Origin: Zoogloeaceae bacterium | GTDB lineage: Bacteria; Pseudomonadota; Gammaproteobacteria; Burkholderiales; Rhodocyclaceae | NCBI GenBank assembly: GCA_031273145.1 | Contig: JAISSL010000122.1 | Span: 1-7,437 of the forward strand | Direction: 5' to 3' | DNA: 7,437 bases | Part shown: positions 1 to 5,480 of the stretch, piece after piece | Layout: each line of letters opens with the position of its first letter | Numbering within the stretch: position 1 is the first letter of the stretch | Notes under the pieces: model-generated | The model's input: only the letters and a program-made list of their open reading frames with translations | Database searches by the model: none | What the model was told of the DNA's origin: nothing | Program-made: the position numbers and the translations under genes

Positions 1-227
1 TCCGGCGCGGTAGAAGCGCCAGTCAGCAGGCCGACGCGGAAAGTTTCGCCGCGTTCGGTGGCGGCGGTAATGCGTCGGGCAAGCGCCTGCGGCACTTCCT
101 TGGGATGGCCGGAGCCGGTGAAGCCGCTCACGCCGATGTTGTCGCCGGGGTTGATGAGTGCGGCGGCCTCATCTGCGGACATGATCTTGCTACGGAAGGT
201 GGGGTTGAGGATGCGATCCTTGGACAT
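1..227 (-). CDS. Succinate/acetate CoA-transferase family protein (acetyl-CoA hydrolase/transferase family), 5' part only
   Basis: Only the first 75 codons lie in the window; the gene continues past the left edge. The start is the ATG at 227-225, with an AAGGAAA Shine-Dalgarno sequence just upstream. The visible N-terminus has the family hallmark GVSGFTGSGHPKEVP (residues about 32-46), then ALARR, and later RVGLLTGAS (about 64-72). These resemble the SGFTxxGxPKxxP and LLTGAS segments of propionyl-CoA:succinate CoA-transferase (E. coli ScpC/YgfH) and AarC-type succinyl-CoA:acetate CoA-transferases. These cytoplasmic enzymes move CoA between succinate and acetate or propionate through a glutamyl-CoA intermediate. 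The catalytic glutamate would lie beyond the window, so activity and substrate cannot be judged. The gene diverges from atoDA, which suggests a shared role in short-chain acyl-CoA exchange (inference). The family call is firm; the exact substrate is not. Confidence 0.87.
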   Translation of the reverse strand, partial: MSKDRILNPTFRSKIMSADEAAALINPGDNIGVSGFTGSGHPKEVPQALARRITAATERGETFRVGLLTGASTAP

Positions 228-313
228 GATGTTTTTTCCTTATGTGGGTGAGAAGGGTTAAACACAGTTCGCCGGGGAGAAGACGAATTTCTATTTTAAC
301 CCAACCTTTGCCA

Positions 314-348
314 GCCGGAAACGGGCATTTCTGCCGGGAAACAAGCAT
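314..348. repeat. Pair of imperfect direct repeats in the divergent promoter region
   Basis: The first copy (314-328) reads GCCGGAAACGGGCAT and the second (333-348) reads GCCGGGAAACAAGCAT. The starts are 19 bp apart, so both copies face nearly the same side of the helix. They lie between the leftward start at 227 and the candidate atoD -35 box at 408, where an activator or repressor could bind. That function is inference; two short imperfect copies could arise by chance. Confidence 0.4.
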
Positions 349-407
349 GGAAGGCTATTCCGTCTATTTCAGGTGGTTAAGGCGATTATTTTTTATGCGC
401 GAATGTT

Positions 408-436
408 TTGCTACGCGCTCAATATTTGCATAGAAT
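408..436 (+). promoter_or_regulatory. Candidate sigma-70-type promoter of atoDA
   Basis: TTGCTA at 408-413 (4 of 6 to TTGACA) and TAGAAT at 431-436 (5 of 6 to TATAAT) are separated by exactly 17 bp. Transcription would begin near 443, giving an untranslated leader of about 110 nt before the atoD start at 554. It is the best promoter match I found by eye between 228 and 553 in the rightward direction. No start-site data exist here, so this is a pattern call. Confidence 0.5.
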
Positions 437-553
437 GCGGGTGGGAAGGAAAAACGCCGTACCGAAAAGCAACGGAATTTGCCGCCCCACTTTCTATCTA
501 CAAGCGCCTCTGTCTTTCCCGGACACTCGCGCGCACATCCAGGAGAAACGTTA

Positions 554-1261
554 ATGAAATCTAAAAGACTTGAAATCGAACAAGTCGCGTCATTCCTGCA
601 TGATGGCATGACCATCATGTATGGAGGCTTCATGGGCAACGGCACGTCGCCGCGCCTCATGCAGGCCATTCTCGATTCAGGGGTCAAGGATTTGACCATG
701 ATCGGCGATGACTCGGCCTTTCTCGATGCCACAAAGGGGCCTGAAGGCGTGGGGCTGCTGGTTCGCAACAAGCGGGTCAAGAAGCTCATCACCGGACACA
801 TCGGCCTGAACAAGGAAGCCCAGCGGCAGATGATCTCCGGCGAAATGGAAATCGAGCTGTCGCCCATCGGGACGCTGGCCGAGCGTATCCGCGCCGGCGG
901 CTCTGGCCTTGGCGCCGTGATTACCCCGACGGGCGTTGGTACTTTGGTAGGCGATGTCAAGATGGATGTCACCATCAACGGCAAGAAATTCGACCAGAAG
1001 CAGATAATCAACATCAACGGCAGGGATTTTTTGCTGGAACTGCCGCTCGTTGCCGATCTGGCCGTGCTGGAAGCCGTCAAGGCCGACACTTTCGGCAATC
1101 TCGTCTACTTCCGTTCGATGCGTAACCATAATCCGCTCATGGCGCTTGCTGGCAAGGTCGTGATTGCGGAAGCGCACGAAGTTGTCGAAGTCGGCTCCAT
1201 TGACCCGGATCATGTCATGACTCCGGGGATTCTGGTCGACCACATCATCTACCCCCAATAA
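554..1261 (+). CDS. atoD: 3-oxoacid/acetate CoA-transferase, alpha subunit (AtoD/CtfA family)
   Basis: This is the A subunit of a class I heterodimeric CoA-transferase; with the beta subunit it moves CoA from a donor such as acetyl-CoA to acetoacetate or another short acid in the cytoplasm. The start at 554 is chosen because AGGAGA (541-546) sits 7 nt upstream; an in-frame ATG at 479 has no ribosome site and would add non-family residues. The 235-aa product shows the family signature DGMTIMYGGFMGNGTSP (residues 17-33), SGEM (95-98), GTLAERIRAGGSGLG (106-120), TPTGVGT (124-130) and the C-terminal DPDHVMTPGILVDHII (217-232). E. coli AtoD is about 220 aa. The extra length seems to sit around residues 131-155, between TPTGVGT and LLELPL, where a longer loop replaces a short one. 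The catalytic glutamate is on the beta subunit. Exact substrate (acetoacetate, butyrate or other) is uncertain. Confidence 0.93.
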   Translation: MKSKRLEIEQVASFLHDGMTIMYGGFMGNGTSPRLMQAILDSGVKDLTMIGDDSAFLDATKGPEGVGLLVRNKRVKKLITGHIGLNKEAQRQMISGEMEIELSPIGTLAERIRAGGSGLGAVITPTGVGTLVGDVKMDVTINGKKFDQKQIININGRDFLLELPLVADLAVLEAVKADTFGNLVYFRSMRNHNPLMALAGKVVIAEAHEVVEVGSIDPDHVMTPGILVDHIIYPQ

Positions 1262-1271
1262 GGAGAAAACC

Positions 1272-1955
1272 ATGACGCAAGAAATGAGCGCCAAGGAGTT
1301 CATAGCCCGTCGCATCGCGCTGGAACTGAAGGACGGGGATGCCGTCAATTTAGGCATCGGCCTGCCCACGCTGGTTTCCAGCTATCTGCCCGCAAACGTG
1401 CAGTTGATGCTCCATTCGGAAAACGGTTTTCTGGGCATGGGGCCGGCTCCGAAAGAATTTCCGCCCATTGGCAAGCCCCGCCTCGTGAATGCGGGCGGCA
1501 ATCCTACCACCATTCTGCCGAACGGTTCCACGTTCGACATTTCGATGTCTTTCGCGCTGATGCGCGGCGGGCATCTTGACGCGGCCGTGCTTGGCGGGAT
1601 GCAGGTCTCTGAGGACGGCGACCTTGCCAACTGGATGGTTCCCGGCAAGAACGTGCCCGGCATGGGCGGCGCGATGGATCTCGCGGTGGGGGCGAAGCAA
1701 CTCATCGTGGCGATGGAACACACCGCCAACGGCGAGAAGAAAATCTTGAAGAAGTGTACCCTGCCGCTTACTGTCAAGGGGCGCGTAGCCACCATCGTGA
1801 CGGAAAAGGCGTTGTTCCGCTTTCATGATGGCAAGCTGGTGCTGGAAGAGTACGCGCCCGGCGTGAGCGTGGAGGAAATCCGCGCCGAAACCGAAGCGAG
1901 TTTTACCGTTTCCGACAAGCTCACGGAAATGGTCATCAGCCAGGTCGGGCTTTGA
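1272..1955 (+). CDS. atoA: 3-oxoacid/acetate CoA-transferase, beta subunit (AtoA/CtfB family)
   Basis: This 227-aa catalytic subunit is of normal family length. The signature LHSENGFLG (residues 47-55) holds the expected catalytic glutamate, E50, which in this family forms the glutamyl-CoA thioester. Other family segments are NLGIGLPTLV (26-35), NAGGNPTTILPNGSTFD (73-89), FALMRGGHLDAAVLGGMQVS (94-113) and the ANWMVPGK/GMGGAMDL stretch after it. The start is supported by AGGAG (1261-1265), which overlaps the TAA stop of atoD; only 10 nt separate the two genes, as in a translationally linked operon. A strong hairpin terminator follows at 1996. With AtoD it would form an alpha/beta complex in acetoacetate or short-chain fatty acid metabolism; the physiological donor and acceptor cannot be read from sequence. 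Confidence 0.94.
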   Translation: MTQEMSAKEFIARRIALELKDGDAVNLGIGLPTLVSSYLPANVQLMLHSENGFLGMGPAPKEFPPIGKPRLVNAGGNPTTILPNGSTFDISMSFALMRGGHLDAAVLGGMQVSEDGDLANWMVPGKNVPGMGGAMDLAVGAKQLIVAMEHTANGEKKILKKCTLPLTVKGRVATIVTEKALFRFHDGKLVLEEYAPGVSVEEIRAETEASFTVSDKLTEMVISQVGL

Positions 1956-1995
1956 TTTTTCGTCATACCGCCTGTTTTTTTGCTTAGCCGCACAA

Positions 1996-2024
1996 AAAAC
2001 CCCGCGCAAGCGGGGTTTTGTTTT
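1996..2024 (+). terminator. Intrinsic terminator after atoDA, possibly bidirectional
   Basis: A perfect 10-bp stem (AAAACCCCGC at 1996-2005 pairing with GCGGGGTTTT at 2010-2019) closes a GCAA loop, a stable GNRA tetraloop on the plus strand. TTTT-G-TTTT follows on the plus strand. On the minus strand the same stem is followed by TTTTTTGTG, so it could also stop transcripts coming leftward from the exported-protein gene that ends at 2168. It lies 40 nt after the atoA stop. Confidence 0.88.
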
Positions 2025-2077
2025 GTCTTGCGCGGACTGCGCCTCTGGTCTTGCAGACGGCAATTGAAAAACATTGG

Positions 2078-2099
2078 ATTCCGCGACTTCGCGCGGAAT
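2078..2099. repeat. REP-like intergenic palindrome
   Basis: ATTCCGCG (2078-2085) and CGCGGAAT (2092-2099) form a perfect 8-bp inverted repeat around ACTTCG. The surrounding TTGGATTCCG...CGGAATGACGG resembles a widely dispersed proteobacterial repeat family that places a hairpin between TTGGATTCC and GGAATGAC. I see only one copy in the window, so its repeat status is inferred from resemblance. It lies between convergent genes, a usual location for such elements. Confidence 0.55.
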
Positions 2100-2103
2100 G
2101 ACG

Positions 2104-2137
2104 GGGCGGCGGATGTCGTCTGCACGACCTGCCGCCC
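2104..2137. other. Imperfect long hairpin between convergent genes
   Basis: GGGCGGC (2104-2110) pairs with GCCGCCC (2131-2137), and inside it GTCGT (2115-2119) pairs with ACGAC (2124-2128) around CTGC, leaving a small internal loop. The plus strand continues with a loosely T-rich run (GCTTTCATTTTCCTTT), so it may be a back-up terminator or part of the REP-like unit just before it. No T-run follows on the minus strand. Confidence 0.4.
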
Positions 2138-2167
2138 GCTTTCATTTTCCTTTCGGTGTCCGCCCGC

Positions 2168-3064
2168 CTACTTAAAGAACCCGCAAGTTGGCCCCCCCTG
2201 AAGTCGACACATTGCTTTGGATTCCTCAAACGCGACCTCCTCCGACCACCAACCCTTGGCTTTCAACCATTCATCATCCTGAATGGTCTTCACGGCATCT
2301 TTGCGGTCATTATGACTTTTGCTTACAGTCACACGCAACTCCCAAAACACTCTTTCCCCGCGCCGATGAGAATGAAAAATTGCATTCCACTTTACCGCCT
2401 TACCTTTCCAGGAACAAGAACGCTTTTGCCAACGAAAATAACGATCACACCTCTCCGGTGTTTCTTTTTCTTTACAGGGGTCTGGGAAACTCAATTGAGT
2501 CATAACTCCCTCCTTGGTTAAGGTGGGGGAATAAGATACAATTTCCAATACTGCGTCAGGCTGTTGCAAGTCAGGCGTAGGAGCCAACGTAAACTTAAAG
2601 TTTGGCGGCTCTTCGCAGTCCCAATTTTGATACTTGTAGGGATAAACGGGCATCCCCCAAGCCCAAGGATTTGGATTTTCAGCAAGCCTACCACTCTGAA
2701 GCGGAGAAACCTTGCAGTTGTACTGAAAGGCGTGACTCGGCGTTTCCAGGGTTGCTTGGAGTATTTCGGCTTCCGTAGGGTTCTTTTTGCCTCTGAGAGA
2801 TGGATGGTGAGCCGCAGAAATGTTACTTGCATGGATTTTTTTCTGCGCCTCACTGGGCGAAAGATTGAAATGCTTGACCAATCCAGCCCTTGCCTGCTTG
2901 TAGCTCATGCCCAGCTTCACGCCCGCAAATTCAATATCCTCGCAGTTTTTCACCTGCGCGAACGCGCTTGTCGAAAGAAGCACGGCGGCAATGCAAAAAT
3001 ATGTCGCTAGAATGCGTGTGGTTGAGATAACTCTTTGATTGTAAAGAGAAATTTGGGATGGCAT
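2168..3064 (-). CDS. Unrecognised exported protein with eight cysteines after the signal peptide
   Basis: I do not recognise this 298-aa protein. The N-terminus has basic residues (R11, R17), a hydrophobic run at about 19-30 and an AFA site (34-36), which predicts signal peptidase I cleavage before Q37 and export to the periplasm or beyond. The mature part has eight cysteines (41, 117, 150, 197, 206, 217, 286, 294), an even number consistent with disulfides. The mature start has EFAGVKLGMSYKQAR (45-59), resembling the 'GxxLGMsxxxA' opening seen in various uncharacterised secreted proteins. The rest is rich in W, Y, P and charged residues, with no second membrane segment. The start at 3064 has GGAG 11 nt upstream, a rather long spacing. 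GC is visibly lower than nearby genes (24 of 60 bases from 2461, against 43 of 60 from 1561 in atoA), hinting at transfer. It lies 165 bp after brnA on the same strand. That it is a real exported protein is likely; its function is unknown. Confidence 0.75.
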   Translation of the reverse strand: MPSQISLYNQRVISTTRILATYFCIAAVLLSTSAFAQVKNCEDIEFAGVKLGMSYKQARAGLVKHFNLSPSEAQKKIHASNISAAHHPSLRGKKNPTEAEILQATLETPSHAFQYNCKVSPLQSGRLAENPNPWAWGMPVYPYKYQNWDCEEPPNFKFTLAPTPDLQQPDAVLEIVSYSPTLTKEGVMTQLSFPDPCKEKETPERCDRYFRWQKRSCSWKGKAVKWNAIFHSHRRGERVFWELRVTVSKSHNDRKDAVKTIQDDEWLKAKGWWSEEVAFEESKAMCRLQGGPTCGFFK

Positions 3065-3149
3065 GGCTGAAAAATCTCCATAAATGCGGATGGGAACATC
3101 TCACCCGCCTGACTAAAAATGAAACGCCATGCGGATGAGGGGCAGGCAG

Positions 3150-3180
3150 ATTATGGCTTATTTTTTCTTGCCAATGGCAA
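3150..3180 (-). promoter_or_regulatory. Weak candidate promoter for the exported-protein gene
   Basis: On the minus strand TTGCCA (plus 3175-3180, 5 of 6 to TTGACA) and CATAAT (plus 3150-3155, 5 of 6 to TATAAT) are 19 bp apart, longer than the usual 17. The -35 part overlaps a 13-bp palindrome, TTGCCAATGGCAA (3168-3180). The gene could instead be read through from brnTA, since no terminator is clear after brnA. Confidence 0.3.
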
Positions 3181-3229
3181 TTTTTTACAACATCGCCATC
3201 TGCAAGGCCAATTGCCCAGGCGCGGCTTG

Positions 3230-3523
3230 TCAGGCGGGATGCAGTTCTTCCCGGATGGTATCGCGCACAGTGTCGGCCAGTGACCAGCCCTTGACGAATT
3301 CGCCCAGGGCTTCATTCATCATGGTTTGATAGCTGCCGCCCATTCTGTCTGCGCGTGCCTTGAACGCGGAGAGCGTGGCGTTATCAATCCGCATGGTGAC
3401 GCGGGTCTTGCCGCCGTGTTCTGTTTGCAGACGCGCAAGGGCAGGAACTTCCGACACGGGCTTGGCGTCGGAAAAATCGAGATGGGAATATTTCTTGTGG
3501 AGTGGGTCAGAACTGGTTTTCAT
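3230..3523 (-). CDS. brnA: BrnA-family antitoxin (ribbon-helix-helix DNA-binding)
   Basis: This 97-aa protein is the antitoxin of the BrnT/BrnA type II pair. In the family, BrnA binds and neutralises BrnT, and the protein represses its own promoter. The N-terminal 35 residues are the likely toxin-contacting, flexible part. A short strand, TRVTMRID (40-47), then two helices around 49-60 and 64-77 (with SYQTMMNEAL at 64-73) fit a ribbon-helix-helix fold and the family's typical G-x-YQTxxNxAL motif. The start at 3523 is chosen because AAGGAAA (plus 3528-3534) stands 4 nt upstream. It overlaps the end of brnT by 17 nt, as expected for a co-translated pair in the usual toxin-first order. The palindrome in the promoter upstream of brnT is a likely operator. 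Pairing and family call are confident; neutralising activity is inferred. Confidence 0.9.
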   Translation of the reverse strand: MKTSSDPLHKKYSHLDFSDAKPVSEVPALARLQTEHGGKTRVTMRIDNATLSAFKARADRMGGSYQTMMNEALGEFVKGWSLADTVRDTIREELHPA

Positions 3524-3779
3524 AGCGTTTCCTTTGTGGTTTTTCGGCTTTCCATGCCGAGATGAGGCGGATTGTTTCGCCGCGCAACGTCCATACGACA
3601 ACCAGCAAGCGCCCTTTGCCTCCCATGCCGAGCGTGACGAACCGCTGTTCATCGTGATCCCGGTCTTCGTGCGTGAGCGCGAAGGGGTCAAGCAGAACCG
3701 GAGCGGCTTCGGCAAAGGTTACGCCATCATGGTTAGCCGGGTTGGCGGCGGCTTTTGCGGGGTCGAATTCGATTTTCAT
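3507..3779 (-). CDS. brnT: BrnT-family toxin (RelE-like ribonuclease, DUF497)
   Basis: This 90-aa protein matches the BrnT family in length and pattern: MKIEFDPAKAAANPANHDGV at the N-terminus, FAEAAPVLLDP (22-32), then QRFVTLGM (45-52), GRLLVVVWTLRG (56-67), and TIRLISAWKAEKPQRKRYE (69-87). BrnT proteins fold like RelE and act as ribonucleases that slow translation. The start at 3779 is the first position giving family-like sequence; a longer open frame reaches back to 4001 but runs antisense to the ABC gene and lacks family residues. No Shine-Dalgarno sequence precedes 3779, and the candidate promoter puts transcription start almost at the ATG, so the toxin may be made from a leaderless mRNA. 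It is followed by brnA with a 17-nt overlap. All conserved segments look intact, with no frameshift. Confidence 0.92.
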   Translation of the reverse strand: MKIEFDPAKAAANPANHDGVTFAEAAPVLLDPFALTHEDRDHDEQRFVTLGMGGKGRLLVVVWTLRGETIRLISAWKAEKPQRKRYENQF

Positions 3780-3785
3780 GAGGCA

Positions 3786-3814
3786 ATGATATGCACAATC
3801 GTGCATATTGCCAA
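3786..3814 (-). promoter_or_regulatory. brnTA promoter
   Basis: On the minus strand, TTGGCA (plus 3809-3814, 5 of 6 to consensus) and TATCAT (plus 3786-3791, 5 of 6) are exactly 17 bp apart (spacer 3792-3808). Initiation 6-8 nt past the -10 box falls at about 3778-3780, which is the brnT ATG itself, predicting little or no leader. Confidence 0.65.
3789..3808. promoter_or_regulatory. Palindromic operator in the brnTA promoter (probable BrnA site)
   Basis: ATATGCAC (3789-3796) and GTGCATAT (3801-3808) are a perfect 8-bp inverted repeat around AATC. It fills the spacer of the brnTA promoter and runs into the -10 box, so bound protein would block polymerase. BrnA-type proteins are known to autoregulate; that this palindrome is the BrnA site is inference from position and symmetry. 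Confidence 0.65.
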
Positions 3815-3877
3815 GGGGTCTTGCAGATACAGGCTGCGCCTGGGCAATCTTTTCAAAACCATCGCCGTCCGCAGAAC

Positions 3878-4816
3878 CTAGTCCCGCAGTTCGTGCCCGG
3901 TCAGTCGAATAAACACGTCTTCGAGGTTGGAAGCGCGGTGGACGTAGCGAAGCGAAGGCGTGTTGGTCAAGCGCGTCAGGAGCGGCTCTGCGTTTTGGCA
4001 ATAAAAAAAGGCCGTTTCGTTGCCGCGCTCAAGCCGAAAATCCGGCAGGGCGTTTGTCTGCCAGTCCGCCAGAAAACATTCCAGCGCCCCGGACGCGCTG
4101 CCATCGCTGATTTCCACGACTTCGGCCTCGATATGACGCGCAATCAGTTCATGGGGCGTCCCTTCCGCAATTTTCCTGCCCCGATCCATGATAATCAGGA
4201 TGTCGCATAAACGCTCGGCTTCGTCCATGTAGTGCGTGGTCAGGAGCAGGCTTTTTCCCGCGTTCTTCAGGGTTTTCAGGCGTTCCCAGATAAGACGACG
4301 CGCCTGCGGGTCAAGGCCGGTCGTAGGCTCGTCCAGAAACAGAATATCCGGGTCGCCAACCAGCGCCCGCGCCAGAGTCAAGCGTCGCTTCATCCCGCCA
4401 GAAAGAGTATCAATACGGGCATCGGCCTTGTTTTCCAGCCCTGAAAACTGCAAAAGCCAGGGAATGCGCGGTTCAATCTCCGCAGGACGTATCCCAAAAT
4501 AACGGGCGAACACGCGCAGGTTTTCGCGCACCGTAAAATCCGGGTCGAGATTGTCGAATTGAGGCACGACGCCAACTTTTGCGCGGGCGCGTTTGGCTTC
4601 TTTGGGAATCGCGCAAGAGGACAGGGTAATCGCGCCGGAATCGGGAATCGCCAGCCCAAGGCAGAGTTTCAGGGTCGTGGTCTTGCCCGCGCCATTGGGT
4701 CCCAGCAGGCCAAAGCAACGCCCCTTTTCCAGCGTAAAGGAGAGGCCATCCACAACGGGAACGCCGCCATAGGATTTCCCAAGCGCGTAAACCGAAAGAG
4801 GCGGCGCGTCAGTCAT
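3878..4816 (-). CDS. ABC transporter ATP-binding protein, NodI/drug-resistance exporter type
   Basis: This 312-aa ATPase subunit would power an ABC-2-type exporter at the inner face of the cytoplasmic membrane. It has Walker A GPNGAGKTT (39-47), the Q-loop Q86 in VGVVPQFDNLDPDFTVREN (81-99), the signature LSGGMKRR (138-145), Walker B ILFLDEPTTGLDP (158-170) and the switch histidine H195. The PQFDNLDPDFTVREN stretch and the C-terminal NLEDVFIRLTGHELRD (297-312) are characteristic of the NodI branch. NodI is known from Nod-factor export, but NodI-like proteins are common outside rhizobia and the substrate here cannot be predicted. Its ATG overlaps the end of the hydrolase gene by 8 nt, so translation is probably coupled. 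The membrane partner (NodJ-like permease) normally follows directly; here brnTA follows, and no permease is in the window. All motifs look intact. Confidence 0.92.
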   Translation of the reverse strand: MTDAPPLSVYALGKSYGGVPVVDGLSFTLEKGRCFGLLGPNGAGKTTTLKLCLGLAIPDSGAITLSSCAIPKEAKRARAKVGVVPQFDNLDPDFTVRENLRVFARYFGIRPAEIEPRIPWLLQFSGLENKADARIDTLSGGMKRRLTLARALVGDPDILFLDEPTTGLDPQARRLIWERLKTLKNAGKSLLLTTHYMDEAERLCDILIIMDRGRKIAEGTPHELIARHIEAEVVEISDGSASGALECFLADWQTNALPDFRLERGNETAFFYCQNAEPLLTRLTNTPSLRYVHRASNLEDVFIRLTGHELRD

Positions 4817-5477
4817 GATGCCAGGCGCGCAGCACGATGGCGCGGATCAGATCAAGACGACGATGAAAGAAGTGATCCGCGCCGGGAACGACCACGATGG
4901 GCAGACCTTGCGGTTCAGCCCAGGCCAGCACGTTGGCAAGCGGCACGGTAGTATCTTCGGCGCCATGAATGACCAGGGTATCAGGAGGAACCGCCGCCGT
5001 ATCGTAAATACGGATACCTTCAATAAATCCGGCGGCGGTGCCGACCAGCACCAGCCGTTCTGCCGGACGGCCTTCCATATGCAGGCGTTGCGCCACACGG
5101 GTCTGGCAATACGCGCCAAAGGAATATCCCGCCAGTACGACTGGCAAATCAACCGGCAAATCCGCGCCATCCCGAACCATCTGCCGCGCCGCGTTCAGAA
5201 CGGTCAACAGGTCATCGGTCTCGCCTTCCCCTTCGTCATGCGTCCCTTCGCTTTCCCCCACGCCCCGAAAATTGGGACGGAAAACCGCATATCCCAACTG
5301 AAGAAAGGTTTTCGCCAAGGTATGCACGACCTTATTGGTATTCGCGCCCCCGCCCGCAGGATGCGGATGGGCAATCAGGGCAATGCCGCGCAAGGCATCT
5401 CTAGGCATTTCAACGAGCGTATCAATTGCGCCTGCCGCGCCGGGAATCCGCATTCTTTCCGTGCACATACCGGGCAT
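4809..5477 (-). CDS. Alpha/beta hydrolase (COG2945-type)
   Basis: This 222-aa protein is a single-domain alpha/beta hydrolase with no signal peptide, so probably cytoplasmic. HPHP at 37-40 fits the oxyanion-hole HPHP motif of this branch. PNFRGVGESEG (68-78) is the usual segment after strand 4, and GYSFGA (117-122) is the nucleophile elbow with S119. D175 (in HGAEDTTVP) and H202 (in GADHFFHRRL) complete a plausible catalytic triad. The family is annotated as hydrolases or esterases of unknown substrate. The start is uncertain: 5477 lies 3 nt after the stop of the FHA gene and lacks a clear ribosome site, so coupling is likely; ATGs at 5468 and 5453 would shorten it by 3 or 8 residues. It ends inside the start of the ABC ATPase gene. 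A link to that transporter, such as processing its substrate, is only a guess. Confidence 0.88.
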   Translation of the reverse strand: MPGMCTERMRIPGAAGAIDTLVEMPRDALRGIALIAHPHPAGGGANTNKVVHTLAKTFLQLGYAVFRPNFRGVGESEGTHDEGEGETDDLLTVLNAARQMVRDGADLPVDLPVVLAGYSFGAYCQTRVAQRLHMEGRPAERLVLVGTAAGFIEGIRIYDTAAVPPDTLVIHGAEDTTVPLANVLAWAEPQGLPIVVVPGADHFFHRRLDLIRAIVLRAWHHD

Positions 5478-5480
5478 GAA

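Larger units (their letters stand above)
228..553. other. Divergent control region between the two CoA-transferase loci
   Basis: This 326-bp gap lies between two gene starts pointing away from each other; I see no gene in it. It contains a candidate atoD promoter (separate entry) and a TAAAAT -10-like box for the leftward gene (plus-strand ATTTTA, 293-298) whose -35 match is poor. An 8-bp inverted repeat, GGGTTAAA at 255-262 and TTTAACCC at 295-302, overlaps that -10-like box. Two imperfect direct repeats of the form GCCGG(G)AAACnnGCAT lie at 314-328 and 333-348, about two helical turns apart. The layout would suit joint control by one regulator, but no regulator gene is in view and the sites match no motif I can name. 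Confidence 0.6.

Noticed and set aside
364..1369. Long minus-strand open frames antisense to atoD and atoA
   Set aside because: The plus-strand proteins carry full CoA-transferase signatures, and the antisense translations show no family pattern and no ribosome sites.
2156..3010. Plus-strand open frames opposite the exported protein
   Set aside because: None has a ribosome site or recognisable motif, whereas the minus-strand frame has a signal peptide and an even set of cysteines.
3031..3048. CTCTTT/AAAGAG inverted repeat
   Set aside because: Short and inside the 5' coding part of the exported-protein gene, with no flanking sign of an element or operator.
3084..3137. Direct repeat ATGCGGATG at 3084-3092 and 3129-3137
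   Set aside because: Only nine bases and two copies with no further structure, so likely chance.
3780..3877. Remnant of a NodJ permease or a terminator after the ATPase gene
   Set aside because: No hydrophobic reading frame is visible. The only hairpin (CAGGC-TGC-GCCTG, 3830-3842) is short and lacks a U-run on the minus strand.
3780..4001. N-terminal extension of BrnT back to 4001
   Set aside because: The extension lies over the 3' end of the ABC ATPase gene and the brnTA promoter, and BrnT proteins begin with the MKIEFDP-like segment at 3779.
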